Positions 1 through 9,508 of a stretch of 64,000 nt of DNA are shown piece by piece (position 1 is the first letter of the stretch; the number at the start of each line of letters is the position of its first letter). The stretch spans positions 62,001 through 126,000 of the IMG/VR virus record IMGVR_UViG_3300033997_000478, one strand, 5' to 3'. The notes below the pieces were generated by a model. That model was not told the DNA's origin and ran no database searches. It saw nothing but the letters and a program-made list of their open reading frames with translations. The stretch is from a virus. Made by a program: the position numbers and the translations under genes.

Positions 1-1
1 T

Positions 2-133
2 AATTCCCGCTTCCAGTCCAACACCGGCAGTGGCTGGGGTCGGGACAACGGCACCATCTCTCGGGGTGGTGGGCGAGTCTTCGGTGGTGGCGGTAGCAGC
101 CGTGGCGGTTGGGGTGGCGGTTCTTCCCTGTAA
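2..133 (+). CDS. C-terminal end of a glycine-rich protein (partial)
   Basis: The frame is open from the window edge to a TAA at 131-133. The visible 43 residues are very rich in Gly, Ser, Arg and Trp, with runs such as SRGGGRVFGGGGSSRGG. This could be the tail of a virion protein or of a single-stranded nucleic-acid binding protein, but the upstream domains are outside the window, so no function is assigned. A hairpin follows directly. Confidence 0.55.
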   Translation, partial: NSRFQSNTGSGWGRDNGTISRGGGRVFGGGGSSRGGWGGGSSL

Positions 134-139
134 GGCGGC

Positions 140-172
140 ATAAGCGCCAGGCCCCTCCGGGGGCCTGGCAAC
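140..172. terminator. Convergent terminator hairpin
   Basis: A 10-bp GC stem with a short loop lies at 146-169. It sits between the convergent genes ending at 133 (+) and 184 (-). Reading the minus strand, the stem is followed by GCTTATGCCGCC, the same tail seen after many other terminators in the window. Confidence 0.6.
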
Positions 173-183
173 TCAGGACATTT

Positions 184-522
184 TCATTTTGCCAAGGACC
201 GATACACTTGGTACAGGCGATTGAGGGTTTCGGTCGTAGGAATCATGACCGTACCTCGACTGCCATCAAACTCGGTGGGGTTGGTCATGCCATTGACCCG
301 CAGTGCTACCCAGTGACGCTCAGGTGGGACTCCCAGTTCCAGCAGGGCTCCATCAAAGTCGCCGCGGTACTTGTAACCCAAGTGGTCGTCAATGATCACC
401 ACGTCCATCTCCGCACTGCTTCGCAGCCATTGGAGATGGTCTTCCACCAGCTTCCTCCATTCGGGGGTGTAGTAAACAGCACCACCGGAAGGGGTAAGCA
501 GGCCCAAAACCGACATGGTCAT
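184..522 (-). CDS. Unknown protein, 112 aa
   Basis: The start at 522 is chosen because AGGAGG lies 5 nt upstream on the minus strand. The protein is soluble, with a hydrophobic strand ending in two acids (MDVVIIDDH, about residues 39-47) that resembles the Asp-bearing strand of a Rossmann or HAD-like fold. It is too short to assign. It is transcribed against its neighbours and shares a terminator with the gene to its left. Confidence 0.6.
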   Translation of the reverse strand: MTMSVLGLLTPSGGAVYYTPEWRKLVEDHLQWLRSSAEMDVVIIDDHLGYKYRGDFDGALLELGVPPERHWVALRVNGMTNPTEFDGSRGTVMIPTTETLNRLYQVYRSLAK

Positions 523-586
523 CGCGACCTCCTAAAAAATCTTAGACACATACTATCATGGGGAGAGTACTCCTGGTAGAATTGTA

Positions 587-1168
587 ATGCACAAAACCAA
601 ATCGCCGAATTACCAGCGTTGGGTCATGATGGTGCGCAGATGCACCAATCCCCAAGACCCCTCATACGGAAACTACGGTGCACGTGGTATTCGAGTTTGC
701 GAAAGGTGGATGTCTTTCGAGAACTTCGACGCCGACATGGGATTGCCACCAACGCCCGATCATTCGATCGAACGTCTTGACGTCAACGGCCATTATGAGC
801 CGAACAATTGTTGTTGGGCCACTCCCCAGGAACAAGCAAGAAATCGCAGAAGTAACGTTCTGCATGAGCATGACGGGGAGAAACACTTCCTCGATGATCT
901 GGCTGATAAGAACAACATCCCTAAGCGCACCGTGATCGATAGGATGCGTCGAAAGGGAATGAGTTTGTCCGAAGCACTGACAATGCCGAGGATGCGCGAA
1001 GACGTCTACATTGAAGTGGACGGCGTAAAGGTGAAAAGGGCTGATCTCTTGCGTAACGCCAAGATTTCCATACCCACTTTCAACAAACGACTCAGTCAAG
1101 GAATGTCGGTCGAAGAGGCACTGAAGGCGCCCGTCGTTAGGGGTCGCCCGCGTAAAACACCTAAGTAG
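587..1168 (+). CDS. HNH homing endonuclease with C-terminal DNA-binding repeats
   Basis: A free-standing HNH endonuclease of 193 aa. The N-terminal half has the phage HNH signature YGARGIRVCERW, then ERLDVNGHYEPNNCCWAT (about residues 61-80), with the metal and catalytic residues present. The C-terminal half has two copies of a helix-turn-helix-like unit (RMRRKGMSLSEAL and KRLSQGMSVEEAL) and ends in RGRPRK, an AT-hook-like tail, so it probably reads DNA through repeats. It lies directly before the RNA polymerase beta gene, a place where, as I recall, phiKZ has an HNH gene inside an intron of the equivalent gene. It resembles the HNH gene at 58549-59226. Confidence 0.85.
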   Translation: MHKTKSPNYQRWVMMVRRCTNPQDPSYGNYGARGIRVCERWMSFENFDADMGLPPTPDHSIERLDVNGHYEPNNCCWATPQEQARNRRSNVLHEHDGEKHFLDDLADKNNIPKRTVIDRMRRKGMSLSEALTMPRMREDVYIEVDGVKVKRADLLRNAKISIPTFNKRLSQGMSVEEALKAPVVRGRPRKTPK

Positions 1169-1239
1169 GGTCGGTTAGAACTACTGTATCCGCTGCCGCC
1201 GCAGCACGTCGTAAAAGCTACTGGGGTAGAAATAAGACC

Positions 1240-3639
1240 ATGAAACAGGTCAACGAACACCGCGCCGAATTGGCGTCCTCAGCATCGTTCAACCCGTTCA
1301 TCGCCCATGATTCCTCTGCCCGCGTGCAGATGATGGGCTCGCATCTTTCGCAAGCACTCCCCGTCAAGGATTGCCAACCGCGCCGGATTCTTACCGGCAT
1401 GGAACGGGAATTTGGCCGGGCCACGTTCAATGTCGAGATTCCGGTGGATGCGGAAATCATCGACATCATTCACAAGTTCACCGATACAGCCGGTGCAGGT
1501 GGTATTCGCATCAACCCCACCACCGTGATCATCTACATGGATGCTCGCACCAACCAGTTCGATGCCGTGGAGTTCAACAGCTACCACAGCATGCACCAGT
1601 CGTTCGGCTTCAACTTCGTCCGCACCCAGGCCATGCGCAACCTGCGTCCTGAGCAGTCGATCCCGGCCGGCACCGTACTGGGTCGTTCGCCGACACTGGA
1701 TGATCAGGACAACTACCGGATCGGTCTGAACGTCAAGTCGGCGTTCATGTCCATTCCCGGCGTTACCGAGGACGGCTTCATCGTCTCCGAAAGCCTGTGC
1801 AAGCGCATGACCACCACGTGCATCAAGAAGACCAGCTTCAGCTGGGGCAAGACGTGGTATCCGCTGAACTTGTACGGCGATGAGAAGAACTACAAGCCGA
1901 TGCCCGACATCGGTGATCGCATCCGTGACGATGGCCTGATCTGCACCCTGCGCCGCATGGACCAGGATACGGACATCATGTACTATCCGCTGGAGATGTC
2001 CAACGAAGCCCTGCAACGGGTGGACTACTTCTTCGACCAGCGCGTGTACGGCAAGAAGGGCGCCAAGGTGATCAACATCACCTCCCGCCACGGTCAGCGT
2101 GCATGGCCACGTACACCTGATGGCATGGAAGTGCAGGCCAAGAAGTACTACGACGCCGAGTGTGAGTTCCACCAGGCCATTCTGGACAGCCACCGCAAGT
2201 TGGCTCGTCGCTACGGCGATCGTGTGGCACTGGGTGGTACGTTCTCGATGTTGTTGCGCGAGGCCCGGCTGTTCCTGCCGTGCGAGCAGCGCGCCAAGTC
2301 GACCCAGATGTACCAGCTGCAACCGCTGGACGACTGGCGCATCGACCTGACCTACGAGTACGACTTCGTTCCGACCATCGGCTCCAAGCTGACCGGTCTG
2401 CATGGCGACAAGGGCGTGATCTGCCAGATCTGGCCGGACGAAGACATGCCGGTGGATGAGTGGGGCAATCGCGTTGAAGCGATCTCGCCTGCGTACTCCT
2501 CCATCGACCGCATGAACGATGGCCGACCGATCGAGCATGAGATCAATGGCTCGATGGAAATGATGACCGAGGCGGTTCGTATGGGCATGGGCGCACCGCT
2601 CAAGTTCATCGACCCGGCAACGCATCAGGCCATGCTGGAAGTGCGCGCCGAGCGTGAACGTCGTGGACTGCCGGTGCCCGATGGGCAGGTGGCCGCCGAA
2701 CAGATCGCAGCACGGATCAACGGCGACTACAACAACGCCTTCCACGAGGTCAAGGAGTACTACAAGACCATGTCCCCGAAGTTCGGTGCGATCTTCGATC
2801 GTCCGGATTACCTCAATGCAGGCGGTGGTGCGAAGTACCACATCGACGACCTGCTCAAGGATGGGATGTACTTGTGGGCACCGCTGGATACCCCCAAGAT
2901 CTGGCCGGATGTCATCGACGACATCGATCCGGATACCAAGGCGCGCATGATTGCTGAAAGCATCGTTGCCTCGGATCAGACCTTGGGCATGGTGGTCGGG
3001 GACAAGCAGCTCTACCCGGCACGCCGTTCGATCCTGCGGTTCCGTGGTCGCTCCGGCAAGATCCGTTTTACCGAAGAGCCGATCATGGTGGCTGATCTGT
3101 ACCACATCCTGCTGGAGAAAACCGGCAGCGACTGGTCCGGTGTATCCACGGCCTACCACCAGCACTTCGGCCTGCCAGCCAAGCAATCCAAGCAAGACCG
3201 TGATAGCAGTCCGGGTCGTGCCAATCCGGTGCGCATCTTCGGTGAGGCAGAAGTTCGCCTGACCAGTGCCGTGCTCGATAGCAAGATCGTGGCTGAGACC
3301 ATGGAAATGTCCACCAATCCTGCTGTGCACAAGAACGTGGTGTACAACATCCTCAAGGCACCCCAGCCGTCCAACATCGAAGAGGTGGTGGATCGCAGCA
3401 AGGTCCCGATCGGCAACAGCCGCTCGCAGTCGTTCGTGGCACACGGCCTGCAGTGCGCAGGTATCGAGCTGCGGTACGTCGACCATACCACCGAAGGCGA
3501 GGTCTATCCGGCCGATCCGGGTGGTGCTGCATCGGATCTGGGTCTACTCACTGGGGATGAGGAGGATGACGATGATGATGTCAATGAAAACGAGGACGGC
3601 GACGACAGTGCCGATGATGGCGATGACAGCGACGATTGA
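1240..3639 (+). CDS. RNA polymerase beta subunit, C-terminal half (non-virion type)
   Basis: 799 aa, one piece of a split multisubunit RNA polymerase. Residues ~25-60 match the bacterial beta region with NPFIAHDSSARVQMMGS and ILTGME (E. coli SLIPFLEHDDANRALMG and GTGME), and residues ~375-440 carry SKLTGLHGDKGV, EDMP, RMNDG and an E-rich helix, the beta active-centre block. The N-terminal half must be encoded elsewhere, as in phiKZ. The following gene is a beta-prime part and then a helicase, the order I recall for phiKZ genes 71-75, so this is probably the early-made enzyme that transcribes later genes. The last ~30 residues are almost all Asp/Glu. The ATG has only a weak GGGG signal upstream; the frame is open back to 1165, so the true start could be earlier. 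Confidence 0.88.
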   Translation: MKQVNEHRAELASSASFNPFIAHDSSARVQMMGSHLSQALPVKDCQPRRILTGMEREFGRATFNVEIPVDAEIIDIIHKFTDTAGAGGIRINPTTVIIYMDARTNQFDAVEFNSYHSMHQSFGFNFVRTQAMRNLRPEQSIPAGTVLGRSPTLDDQDNYRIGLNVKSAFMSIPGVTEDGFIVSESLCKRMTTTCIKKTSFSWGKTWYPLNLYGDEKNYKPMPDIGDRIRDDGLICTLRRMDQDTDIMYYPLEMSNEALQRVDYFFDQRVYGKKGAKVINITSRHGQRAWPRTPDGMEVQAKKYYDAECEFHQAILDSHRKLARRYGDRVALGGTFSMLLREARLFLPCEQRAKSTQMYQLQPLDDWRIDLTYEYDFVPTIGSKLTGLHGDKGVICQIWPDEDMPVDEWGNRVEAISPAYSSIDRMNDGRPIEHEINGSMEMMTEAVRMGMGAPLKFIDPATHQAMLEVRAERERRGLPVPDGQVAAEQIAARINGDYNNAFHEVKEYYKTMSPKFGAIFDRPDYLNAGGGAKYHIDDLLKDGMYLWAPLDTPKIWPDVIDDIDPDTKARMIAESIVASDQTLGMVVGDKQLYPARRSILRFRGRSGKIRFTEEPIMVADLYHILLEKTGSDWSGVSTAYHQHFGLPAKQSKQDRDSSPGRANPVRIFGEAEVRLTSAVLDSKIVAETMEMSTNPAVHKNVVYNILKAPQPSNIEEVVDRSKVPIGNSRSQSFVAHGLQCAGIELRYVDHTTEGEVYPADPGGAASDLGLLTGDEEDDDDDVNENEDGDDSADDGDDSDD

Positions 3640-3651
3640 GGGAGATAAGTA

Positions 3652-5643
3652 ATGCGTCGTTTCCATGCTCGTGAACTGGCTGCCATGCCCAAGGCCGAGC
3701 TCTGGGAGATCCCTCAGGAAAGGATCATCGTTGTCTTCGACGACGGTGAGGTGGAATGCTGGACCAGTGAGGCGCTGTACTCGGCCTACATGTGGGGGTT
3801 CTACGTGGACTTCCCCGAAACGCCGGCACTGAAGAAACATCACCTGGGCAAGCGCAAGATTGGAACCAGCACGCATCTGAACATGATCAACGAAGTTCGT
3901 TGGGATTGCCATGATGCCTACGATGGCCAGATTCGTTCGGACATCTTGAACAAGAAAGCGCTGGAATACATCAACATTGCCTACAATGACCTGAGCGAAG
4001 GAAGCGAAGCGTGGGCCACCACGCTGAGCCAGCTGGACATCAACGCGGTGATGCATCACCCGGAGATCAAGGCTGCCAACGAACAGGTCACCATCGCCGA
4101 CAAGACCATCGTGCATGCACATCGCACGATCGAACGGGTCTTGAAGGACGCCAAAGAGCTGGTGGGTAACTCCCTGGCTCTGGCGGTACAGTGCGGGCTG
4201 GTGAAGCTGGGGCAGGTGTTGCAGGTGATTGGTCCGCGAGGATCGGTGACCGACAACGACTCCAACATCTTCCCCTACCCGGTGCAGGTGGGTTTCGCAC
4301 AAGGCCTCTACCGGTTCTACGACAGCTTCATCGAGTCGCGGACGGCCTCCAAGTCGCTGACCTTCACCGAAAAGCCGCTGCAGGATACGGAGTACTTCAA
4401 CCGTAAGTTGCAGCTGCTGGCAGCGACCCTGCGTGATCTGTACGATGGCGACTGCGGTACTGAGCAATACCTGCTGTGGCAGATGGGGCCGGGCGATCTG
4501 GAAGCCTTCAAGGGTAAGTACTACCTGAAGGACGACGGGACGCTGGGCATGATTCAGAACAACGATGAATGCCGTAAGGAACTGGTAGGTAAATCGGTGC
4601 GCATCCGCTCGCCGCTGTACTGCGCCACCCCTGACTCCACGATGGTCTGTACGACCTGCTACGGTGAGATGGAGAAATCCATCCCCCACGGCACCAACAT
4701 CGGCCACGTGGCTGCCACTGCGTTGTGTAAGCAGGCCTCCCAGCGCGTGCTCTCCACCAAGCACTTGGATACCTCCGCTTCCAGCTCGGGTCTGCGCCTG
4801 TCTGAATTCGAACAGCGTTACGTTCGTCTGGGCAATGATCCGAACCTGCTGTTCCTGGCACACCGCCTGGCAGAAGGAGCGAAGATCAAGTTGTACATCT
4901 CCGCCGATGAAGCCGAGCGCATTGCAGAGGTCAAGTCGGCAGAGAACGTGGAGATCCTGCTTCCCAGCCACATCAGTGCGCTGACGCAGGTGACCTTCGT
5001 GGTGACCAAGAACGGCAAGGAAGAAGCCGAAGTCGTGCAGGTGTCCAATGGTAGTCGTACCAGCTCGCTCTCGCGCGAAATGCTGGTGCACCTGCGCACC
5101 CATGGCTGGAAGCTGCTCACCTCCGATCGTGGTGGTAGCAATGACATCGAGATCGACCTGACCGAGTGGGATCCGGATCAGCCGCTGTTTGCAACACCGC
5201 GGCGTCAGGAGAACATGCTCGATTACATGGCGACCATCGAGAAGTTCCTGAAGGCGGCGAAGAAGGGCTCTGCCCATAAGTCGCTGAAGGACTTCATGAC
5301 GGTCGATGGTGCAGCACGGGGTCTTTACGATCTGGTCAGTTCTCGCCTGTTCGTGAACTTCGTGCATCTGGAGATCCTGGTGAAGGTCTGTCAGGTCCGC
5401 TCCACGCATCACCGTGATTCGCGCATCCCGTTGATTGGCAACAAGGTGGAATTCGGTCGTTTCGACTTCACCATCTTCAGCCGCTCGGCCGGTGCGAGCA
5501 TGGCGTATCAGAATCATCGTCAGCAGTGGAATTCGCCGACGACGTATCTGACGCACCTGCGTCCGCCCCATCCGCTGGATCCCATCCTGATGCCGTTGCC
5601 GCAAACGCCATCGGTCCACTGGAAGGCGGGTAATTCGTTGTGA
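3652..5643 (+). CDS. RNA polymerase beta-prime subunit, C-terminal half (non-virion type)
   Basis: 663 aa, starting 12 nt after the beta piece with GAGGGAGATAAG upstream. Around residues 318-370 it has RSPLYC, then C-x2-C (the second zinc-site cysteines of bacterial beta-prime), NIGHVAATAL, and QRVLSTKHLDTSAS, which aligns with the bridge-helix-distal and trigger-loop region (E. coli NKGEAIGVIAAQS and TMRTFHIGG). The catalytic NADFDGD motif is absent, so it is the C-terminal part; the N-terminal part should be elsewhere. Together with the upstream gene it forms half of the catalytic core. Confidence 0.87.
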   Translation: MRRFHARELAAMPKAELWEIPQERIIVVFDDGEVECWTSEALYSAYMWGFYVDFPETPALKKHHLGKRKIGTSTHLNMINEVRWDCHDAYDGQIRSDILNKKALEYINIAYNDLSEGSEAWATTLSQLDINAVMHHPEIKAANEQVTIADKTIVHAHRTIERVLKDAKELVGNSLALAVQCGLVKLGQVLQVIGPRGSVTDNDSNIFPYPVQVGFAQGLYRFYDSFIESRTASKSLTFTEKPLQDTEYFNRKLQLLAATLRDLYDGDCGTEQYLLWQMGPGDLEAFKGKYYLKDDGTLGMIQNNDECRKELVGKSVRIRSPLYCATPDSTMVCTTCYGEMEKSIPHGTNIGHVAATALCKQASQRVLSTKHLDTSASSSGLRLSEFEQRYVRLGNDPNLLFLAHRLAEGAKIKLYISADEAERIAEVKSAENVEILLPSHISALTQVTFVVTKNGKEEAEVVQVSNGSRTSSLSREMLVHLRTHGWKLLTSDRGGSNDIEIDLTEWDPDQPLFATPRRQENMLDYMATIEKFLKAAKKGSAHKSLKDFMTVDGAARGLYDLVSSRLFVNFVHLEILVKVCQVRSTHHRDSRIPLIGNKVEFGRFDFTIFSRSAGASMAYQNHRQQWNSPTTYLTHLRPPHPLDPILMPLPQTPSVHWKAGNSL

Positions 5644-5715
5644 TGTTATGACAACGGCGGCGGGGTAACACCCGCCGCCTGAGTCGTTTCTTCTTATTTT
5701 GATTTGGAGGTTTGC

Positions 5716-7335
5716 ATGTCGGCTCCTTCTGCGGAGGGCGCAAGCAGCACGTCGAGCTTCACCCCAGCCGACATCATCAAGGCTGTCACCGTTCCCCGCG
5801 TCCGCTTGGACGTGTACAGCCATGGCATTAAGGTCAGTCGGTTCGGCGGAGAAATCCGCGCATTGCTGATTGACATGTGCCGTACCGAATGGGCCGAGTA
5901 CGGGGTGATGCAAAATCGCCACACCGGCCGTCGTGAATCGAAGATCAAGCGGGTGTTCGTTGGCACCAACCGAGCCCGTGACGTCTTCCACATCCATCGC
6001 AATCAGCTGGACCTGCTGATCCTAAGGCTGCGTCGAGCTGGGATCTCCGATCAACGTATCGAGATCATCAAGCACGAGATGTACGAACCGGTCAAGTGCG
6101 AACACAAGCGCGTGGACACCCGTCCCCCGCGAGACGTGCAGGTACCGGTGATCGAATACGTCCTAGCACCGCCTGATGCGCGCTATGCGCCGTCCAAGGT
6201 GGTTACCCTACAGACGGGTAAGGGCAAGACCTTCTTGGGCCTGTACTGCATGCGAGAGCTCGGCTCGCGCATCTGTATCGTCCTACCGGCCCGCTACATG
6301 AAGAAGTGGGTGGGCGACATCGAAGACGCCTACGGAAAGGAGAAGGGTAGCATCCTGACCATCTCCGGTCTGAAGGATCTGCGCAACGCTTTCCAGATGG
6401 TCAAAGACGGTGAGTTCAAGGCCCGCGTGGTACTGATCTCCACCACGACCATGTTCATGTATTTCAAGTACATCGAGCAGTTTGGCGTGGACGACATTGT
6501 CAAGGTCGACCCGTATGACTTCTACAAGTACTTCGGCTTTGGCGTTCGCCTGATCGACGAAGTACACGAGGAGTTCCACTGCAATTACCGCATGGACTGC
6601 TACGGCCATGTACCGTTGACGATCTCTCTGTCAGCTACCCTAGAGGCTGACCAGGAGTTCACCAACAAGATGTACCACATCGTCTGGCCGGTGGGTACGT
6701 GGGCGCCGAAGATCGAGCACCACAAGTACATCGAGATCCAGTCGCTGCAATACCGCTTCAAAGACGAGCATCTACCTAAGATCCGCTACCTGAACTTCAT
6801 GCGCCAGTACAGCCATACCGAGCTGGAAAAGTCGATCATGAAGCACAAGCCGATCTTGCGCAACTACGTGGAGATGATCCACGACATCGTCGATAAGAAG
6901 TTCATCCAAGTCCACCAGCCGGGCCAACGCTGCTTGGTGTTCGTGGCCACCAAGGACATGGCTACGATCGTGTCTGACCACCTCAAGAGTTCCTATCGGG
7001 ACAAGCTGGTTAACCGGTATATCTCTGAGGATGACTACGACCGCTTGACCGAAGCAGACATTGCGGTGTCTACGCTGAAGTCGGCCGGTACCGCAGTTGA
7101 CATCCCAGATCTTCGCGTTACCTTGATGACGACGGCCCTGAGTACCAAGCAGGGCAACGAGCAAGCGTTGGGGCGTACCCGTCCGTTGGTTAGCTATCCG
7201 GACGTTAACCCTGAGTTCCTCTTCCTCACGGCGATGAATATCGACAAGCACGTGATCTACGAGCGTGAGAAAAAAGAGAAACTGTATGGGAAGGCTTTGT
7301 CCTTTACGCCCGTCCGTACGCATTTCGTTATCTAA
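5716..7335 (+). CDS. SF2 DNA/RNA helicase (UvsW-like)
   Basis: 539 aa. The start at 5716 has TTGGAGG 5 nt upstream. Motif I TGKGKT lies near residue 166, motif II DEVH near 281, motif III SAT near 306, and motif VI QALGRTRP near 484, so both RecA-like lobes are complete. UvsW-type helicases unwind branched DNA and R-loops during recombination and the switch from origin-dependent replication. It directly follows the two RNA polymerase genes, as the phiKZ helicase does (from memory). Confidence 0.85.
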   Translation: MSAPSAEGASSTSSFTPADIIKAVTVPRVRLDVYSHGIKVSRFGGEIRALLIDMCRTEWAEYGVMQNRHTGRRESKIKRVFVGTNRARDVFHIHRNQLDLLILRLRRAGISDQRIEIIKHEMYEPVKCEHKRVDTRPPRDVQVPVIEYVLAPPDARYAPSKVVTLQTGKGKTFLGLYCMRELGSRICIVLPARYMKKWVGDIEDAYGKEKGSILTISGLKDLRNAFQMVKDGEFKARVVLISTTTMFMYFKYIEQFGVDDIVKVDPYDFYKYFGFGVRLIDEVHEEFHCNYRMDCYGHVPLTISLSATLEADQEFTNKMYHIVWPVGTWAPKIEHHKYIEIQSLQYRFKDEHLPKIRYLNFMRQYSHTELEKSIMKHKPILRNYVEMIHDIVDKKFIQVHQPGQRCLVFVATKDMATIVSDHLKSSYRDKLVNRYISEDDYDRLTEADIAVSTLKSAGTAVDIPDLRVTLMTTALSTKQGNEQALGRTRPLVSYPDVNPEFLFLTAMNIDKHVIYEREKKEKLYGKALSFTPVRTHFVI

Positions 7336-7346
7336 GGGGAAGGTCG

Positions 7347-7940
7347 ATGGAGACCGCAGAACAGATCGTCAACGAAAACTTCGAAGCGGCCGCTCAAGTT
7401 GCCCCCGCCCTGCGGGAGTACCCGGACGCTTTGATTGAGCGCTACCATGCTGAAGGGGTCGACATCGACCCCGTCGCTGTCCGAGAGAACGTCATCGGCG
7501 GCATCAGCGTGCTGTGGTTGCTGATGGAAGAAAACATCACCTTCCTGATGGAGGCGTTCCCCAAGGACATGCCCGCTTCGATTGAACACTTCGGCGAGCG
7601 CTACTCGCTGGGGCATTCGCTGCTGGATGTGCCCGAAATGGAAGAAGGCTTCTCCATGTTGGCGCACTTTGTGGTCTGTTTGGCCATGAACACCTACACC
7701 ACCGAACTGTTTGACATCTACCAGGAAACTGGCGAAGGTGAGGACGATGAGTTCGATGAGTTCAGTGGTTGGCCGGTCAAGGCCGATCCCCTGATGGTCA
7801 TGGGTCACATTGAAGTGGCCCTGGCCACCATTCCCTTCGACGCCCGCTCCTTGACGGGTGTGCGAGCCTACACCAACCGCTGGTTGGGTGAGGTGTTGAT
7901 GTATCACACCAAGCCGCCGGCGAAAAGTAAGTACCACTGA
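7347..7940 (+). CDS. Unknown protein, 197 aa
   Basis: It begins 11 nt after the helicase stop, with AAGG upstream of the ATG, so it is probably in the same operon. It is an acidic, helical protein with no signal peptide and no recognised catalytic motif. It has a hydrophobic stretch near residues 50-65 and an acidic patch EGEDDEFDEF near residue 131. Confidence 0.75.
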   Translation: METAEQIVNENFEAAAQVAPALREYPDALIERYHAEGVDIDPVAVRENVIGGISVLWLLMEENITFLMEAFPKDMPASIEHFGERYSLGHSLLDVPEMEEGFSMLAHFVVCLAMNTYTTELFDIYQETGEGEDDEFDEFSGWPVKADPLMVMGHIEVALATIPFDARSLTGVRAYTNRWLGEVLMYHTKPPAKSKYH

Positions 7941-7952
7941 AAGAGAGTCGAC

Positions 7953-8492
7953 ATGGATAGAACGTCGCAAACCCCCGATTCCGAGCGTTTGCTGGCCTAC
8001 CTGCGTGCTGACCCCAGCACGATCAGTGACGTCTACGCCCACAACCCGCATCTGCGTCAAGTGGCCACCCACGCCATCTCCCATCGTCTGCGCATGCAGC
8101 ACACCTATGGCGAGAAGGTCAGCGATCAGATCCTGGATGAGGCGGCCTCTGAAGCCTTTACGGCCACGATGCTGCTGACCACGTTGTACAACAACCGTGA
8201 GCGGGTTCTGCTGGTCAAGAACATGGGCGATGTCTTGGTATCTGAGGCGGCAACAACGTTCGTTCCTTTGGCTCGCTCCTTGCCCAGTCGCGTGTCCGAT
8301 CGAGCCCTTCCGTCGTTCGTGCGCGCGCAGATGGATGTTCATCTGTTGTGCTACTATGCCAACCAGATGCGCGAACCACGCGAGTACGTCCGTGAACTGG
8401 CCAGCGAGTTGATCATCGACAAGCAGTACATCGACAGGGCAGTGACTGAGGTCATGCAGCATCACCGCTACGTCGGCCAAACCTTCCATTGA
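7953..8492 (+). CDS. Unknown protein, 179 aa
   Basis: It follows the previous gene by 12 nt with GAGAG upstream of the ATG. The protein is helical and soluble and has no motif I recognise. A strong terminator follows its stop, which closes the operon that begins with the RNA polymerase genes. Confidence 0.75.
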   Translation: MDRTSQTPDSERLLAYLRADPSTISDVYAHNPHLRQVATHAISHRLRMQHTYGEKVSDQILDEAASEAFTATMLLTTLYNNRERVLLVKNMGDVLVSEAATTFVPLARSLPSRVSDRALPSFVRAQMDVHLLCYYANQMREPREYVRELASELIIDKQYIDRAVTEVMQHHRYVGQTFH

Positions 8493-8495
8493 TTG

Positions 8496-8530
8496 CCCCA
8501 CCTGCGTCCTCGGGCGTAGGTGGGTTTTAT
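8496..8530 (+). terminator. Rho-independent terminator
   Basis: A CCCACCTGCG / CGTAGGTGGG stem is followed by TTTTATT. It ends the 1.2-8.5 kb transcription unit. Confidence 0.8.
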
Positions 8531-8555
8531 TCACTACAGCAGGAGAGCAGTGCGT

Positions 8556-9107
8556 ATGAGCTTCTTTGAAACAGTTGAACTTTACTCCGAACATTACCCA
8601 GTCAAGCACCATCTGACCTTGGACCACTTCATGATGGGGCGCCTTGTCGATGCTGACACGGTAGAGGTCGAGCTCCTGTTCGGCAGTGACGGGGACAAGC
8701 CGAAGCAGGTGCTGTACAAGGACGGCCTGCTGGCCGATAGTTTTGGGGATACGATCTCCAAGGGACGGGTGACCCATCGCGCGCAGTCGATCATGACGGT
8801 GGTCCAAGGTCGGCATGGTGCGCCGTTCTATACCCCAATGGATGTGGGCGGGCTGGTTGCCTCACTGTTCTTCCAGTGGGACCAGAATCGCGAACACTAC
8901 CTCACCCATTCGCTGCAAGCCAAGGTCATCCGCGATCTGATGGGCGACCCCAATGCCGGTACCTGGACGTTGGATCGAATCCTGCAGATGGTACACAACG
9001 CCCACCGAGAGACCATCGTCCACATCAGCAACGACTATCCGGTCTCGGTACTGCTGCTTGGCTTCAACCAGAACAGCGACGACATCGCACCACCCATCAC
9101 CCGCTAA
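8556..9107 (+). CDS. Unknown protein, 183 aa
   Basis: The start at 8556 has AGGAGAG about 8 nt upstream; an earlier in-frame codon at 8520 lies in the terminator tail and is unlikely. The protein is soluble, with mixed alpha/beta character (strand-rich TVEVELLFGSDGDKPKQVLY near residue 32). No motif is recognised. The next gene follows 10 nt downstream. Confidence 0.72.
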   Translation: MSFFETVELYSEHYPVKHHLTLDHFMMGRLVDADTVEVELLFGSDGDKPKQVLYKDGLLADSFGDTISKGRVTHRAQSIMTVVQGRHGAPFYTPMDVGGLVASLFFQWDQNREHYLTHSLQAKVIRDLMGDPNAGTWTLDRILQMVHNAHRETIVHISNDYPVSVLLLGFNQNSDDIAPPITR

Positions 9108-9117
9108 GGAGAGTTGT

Positions 9118-9507
9118 ATGCCCACTCGTTTGTTGCTCCATACGGCTGTGGAAGGTCTGCCCGCCTCCCATCGTAGCTTGGCACTCCAACGCGGCTGCAT
9201 CCTCCACCTGCGGTTGATCAATGCCAAGAAGGCCATCGCCACATGGTACTCCCCGCTCGGAGATGGTGAACTGCTGTCGTATGCGAAAGACTCTTTCTAC
9301 CGCAACGAGAAAGAAGACGAAGAGATCTACGAGGTCTGGGACAATCCCTTGACGGTGCTGTTGCCTGACGGCTTGCTCAGGCACCTACCCTTCCCCTACG
9401 TTGGCGATGGCACCTACCTGCGCCGTGTACGGCATCGATTGGAGCACACCCCGATCCTGCGGCGTTACCTGAAGGAATACCATCGCTGCGAGATCTACCG
9501 CAGTTGA
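9118..9507 (+). CDS. Unknown protein, 129 aa
   Basis: The start at 9118 is chosen for TAAGGAG just upstream, overlapping the end of the preceding gene. The protein is basic with a beta-rich middle (ILHLRLINAKKAIATWYSP) and no recognised domain. A convergent terminator follows. Confidence 0.7.
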   Translation: MPTRLLLHTAVEGLPASHRSLALQRGCILHLRLINAKKAIATWYSPLGDGELLSYAKDSFYRNEKEDEEIYEVWDNPLTVLLPDGLLRHLPFPYVGDGTYLRRVRHRLEHTPILRRYLKEYHRCEIYRS

Positions 9508-9508
9508 C

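Noticed and set aside
1279-5997. Long minus-strand open frames of 735 and 817 codons opposite the RNA polymerase genes
   Set aside because: They are His/Arg/Gln-rich, typical of reading GC-rich codons on the wrong strand, and the plus-strand frames have clear RNA polymerase motifs.
8520-8555. Upstream start for the 8556 gene
   Set aside because: It lies in the T-tract of the preceding terminator and lacks a ribosome site.
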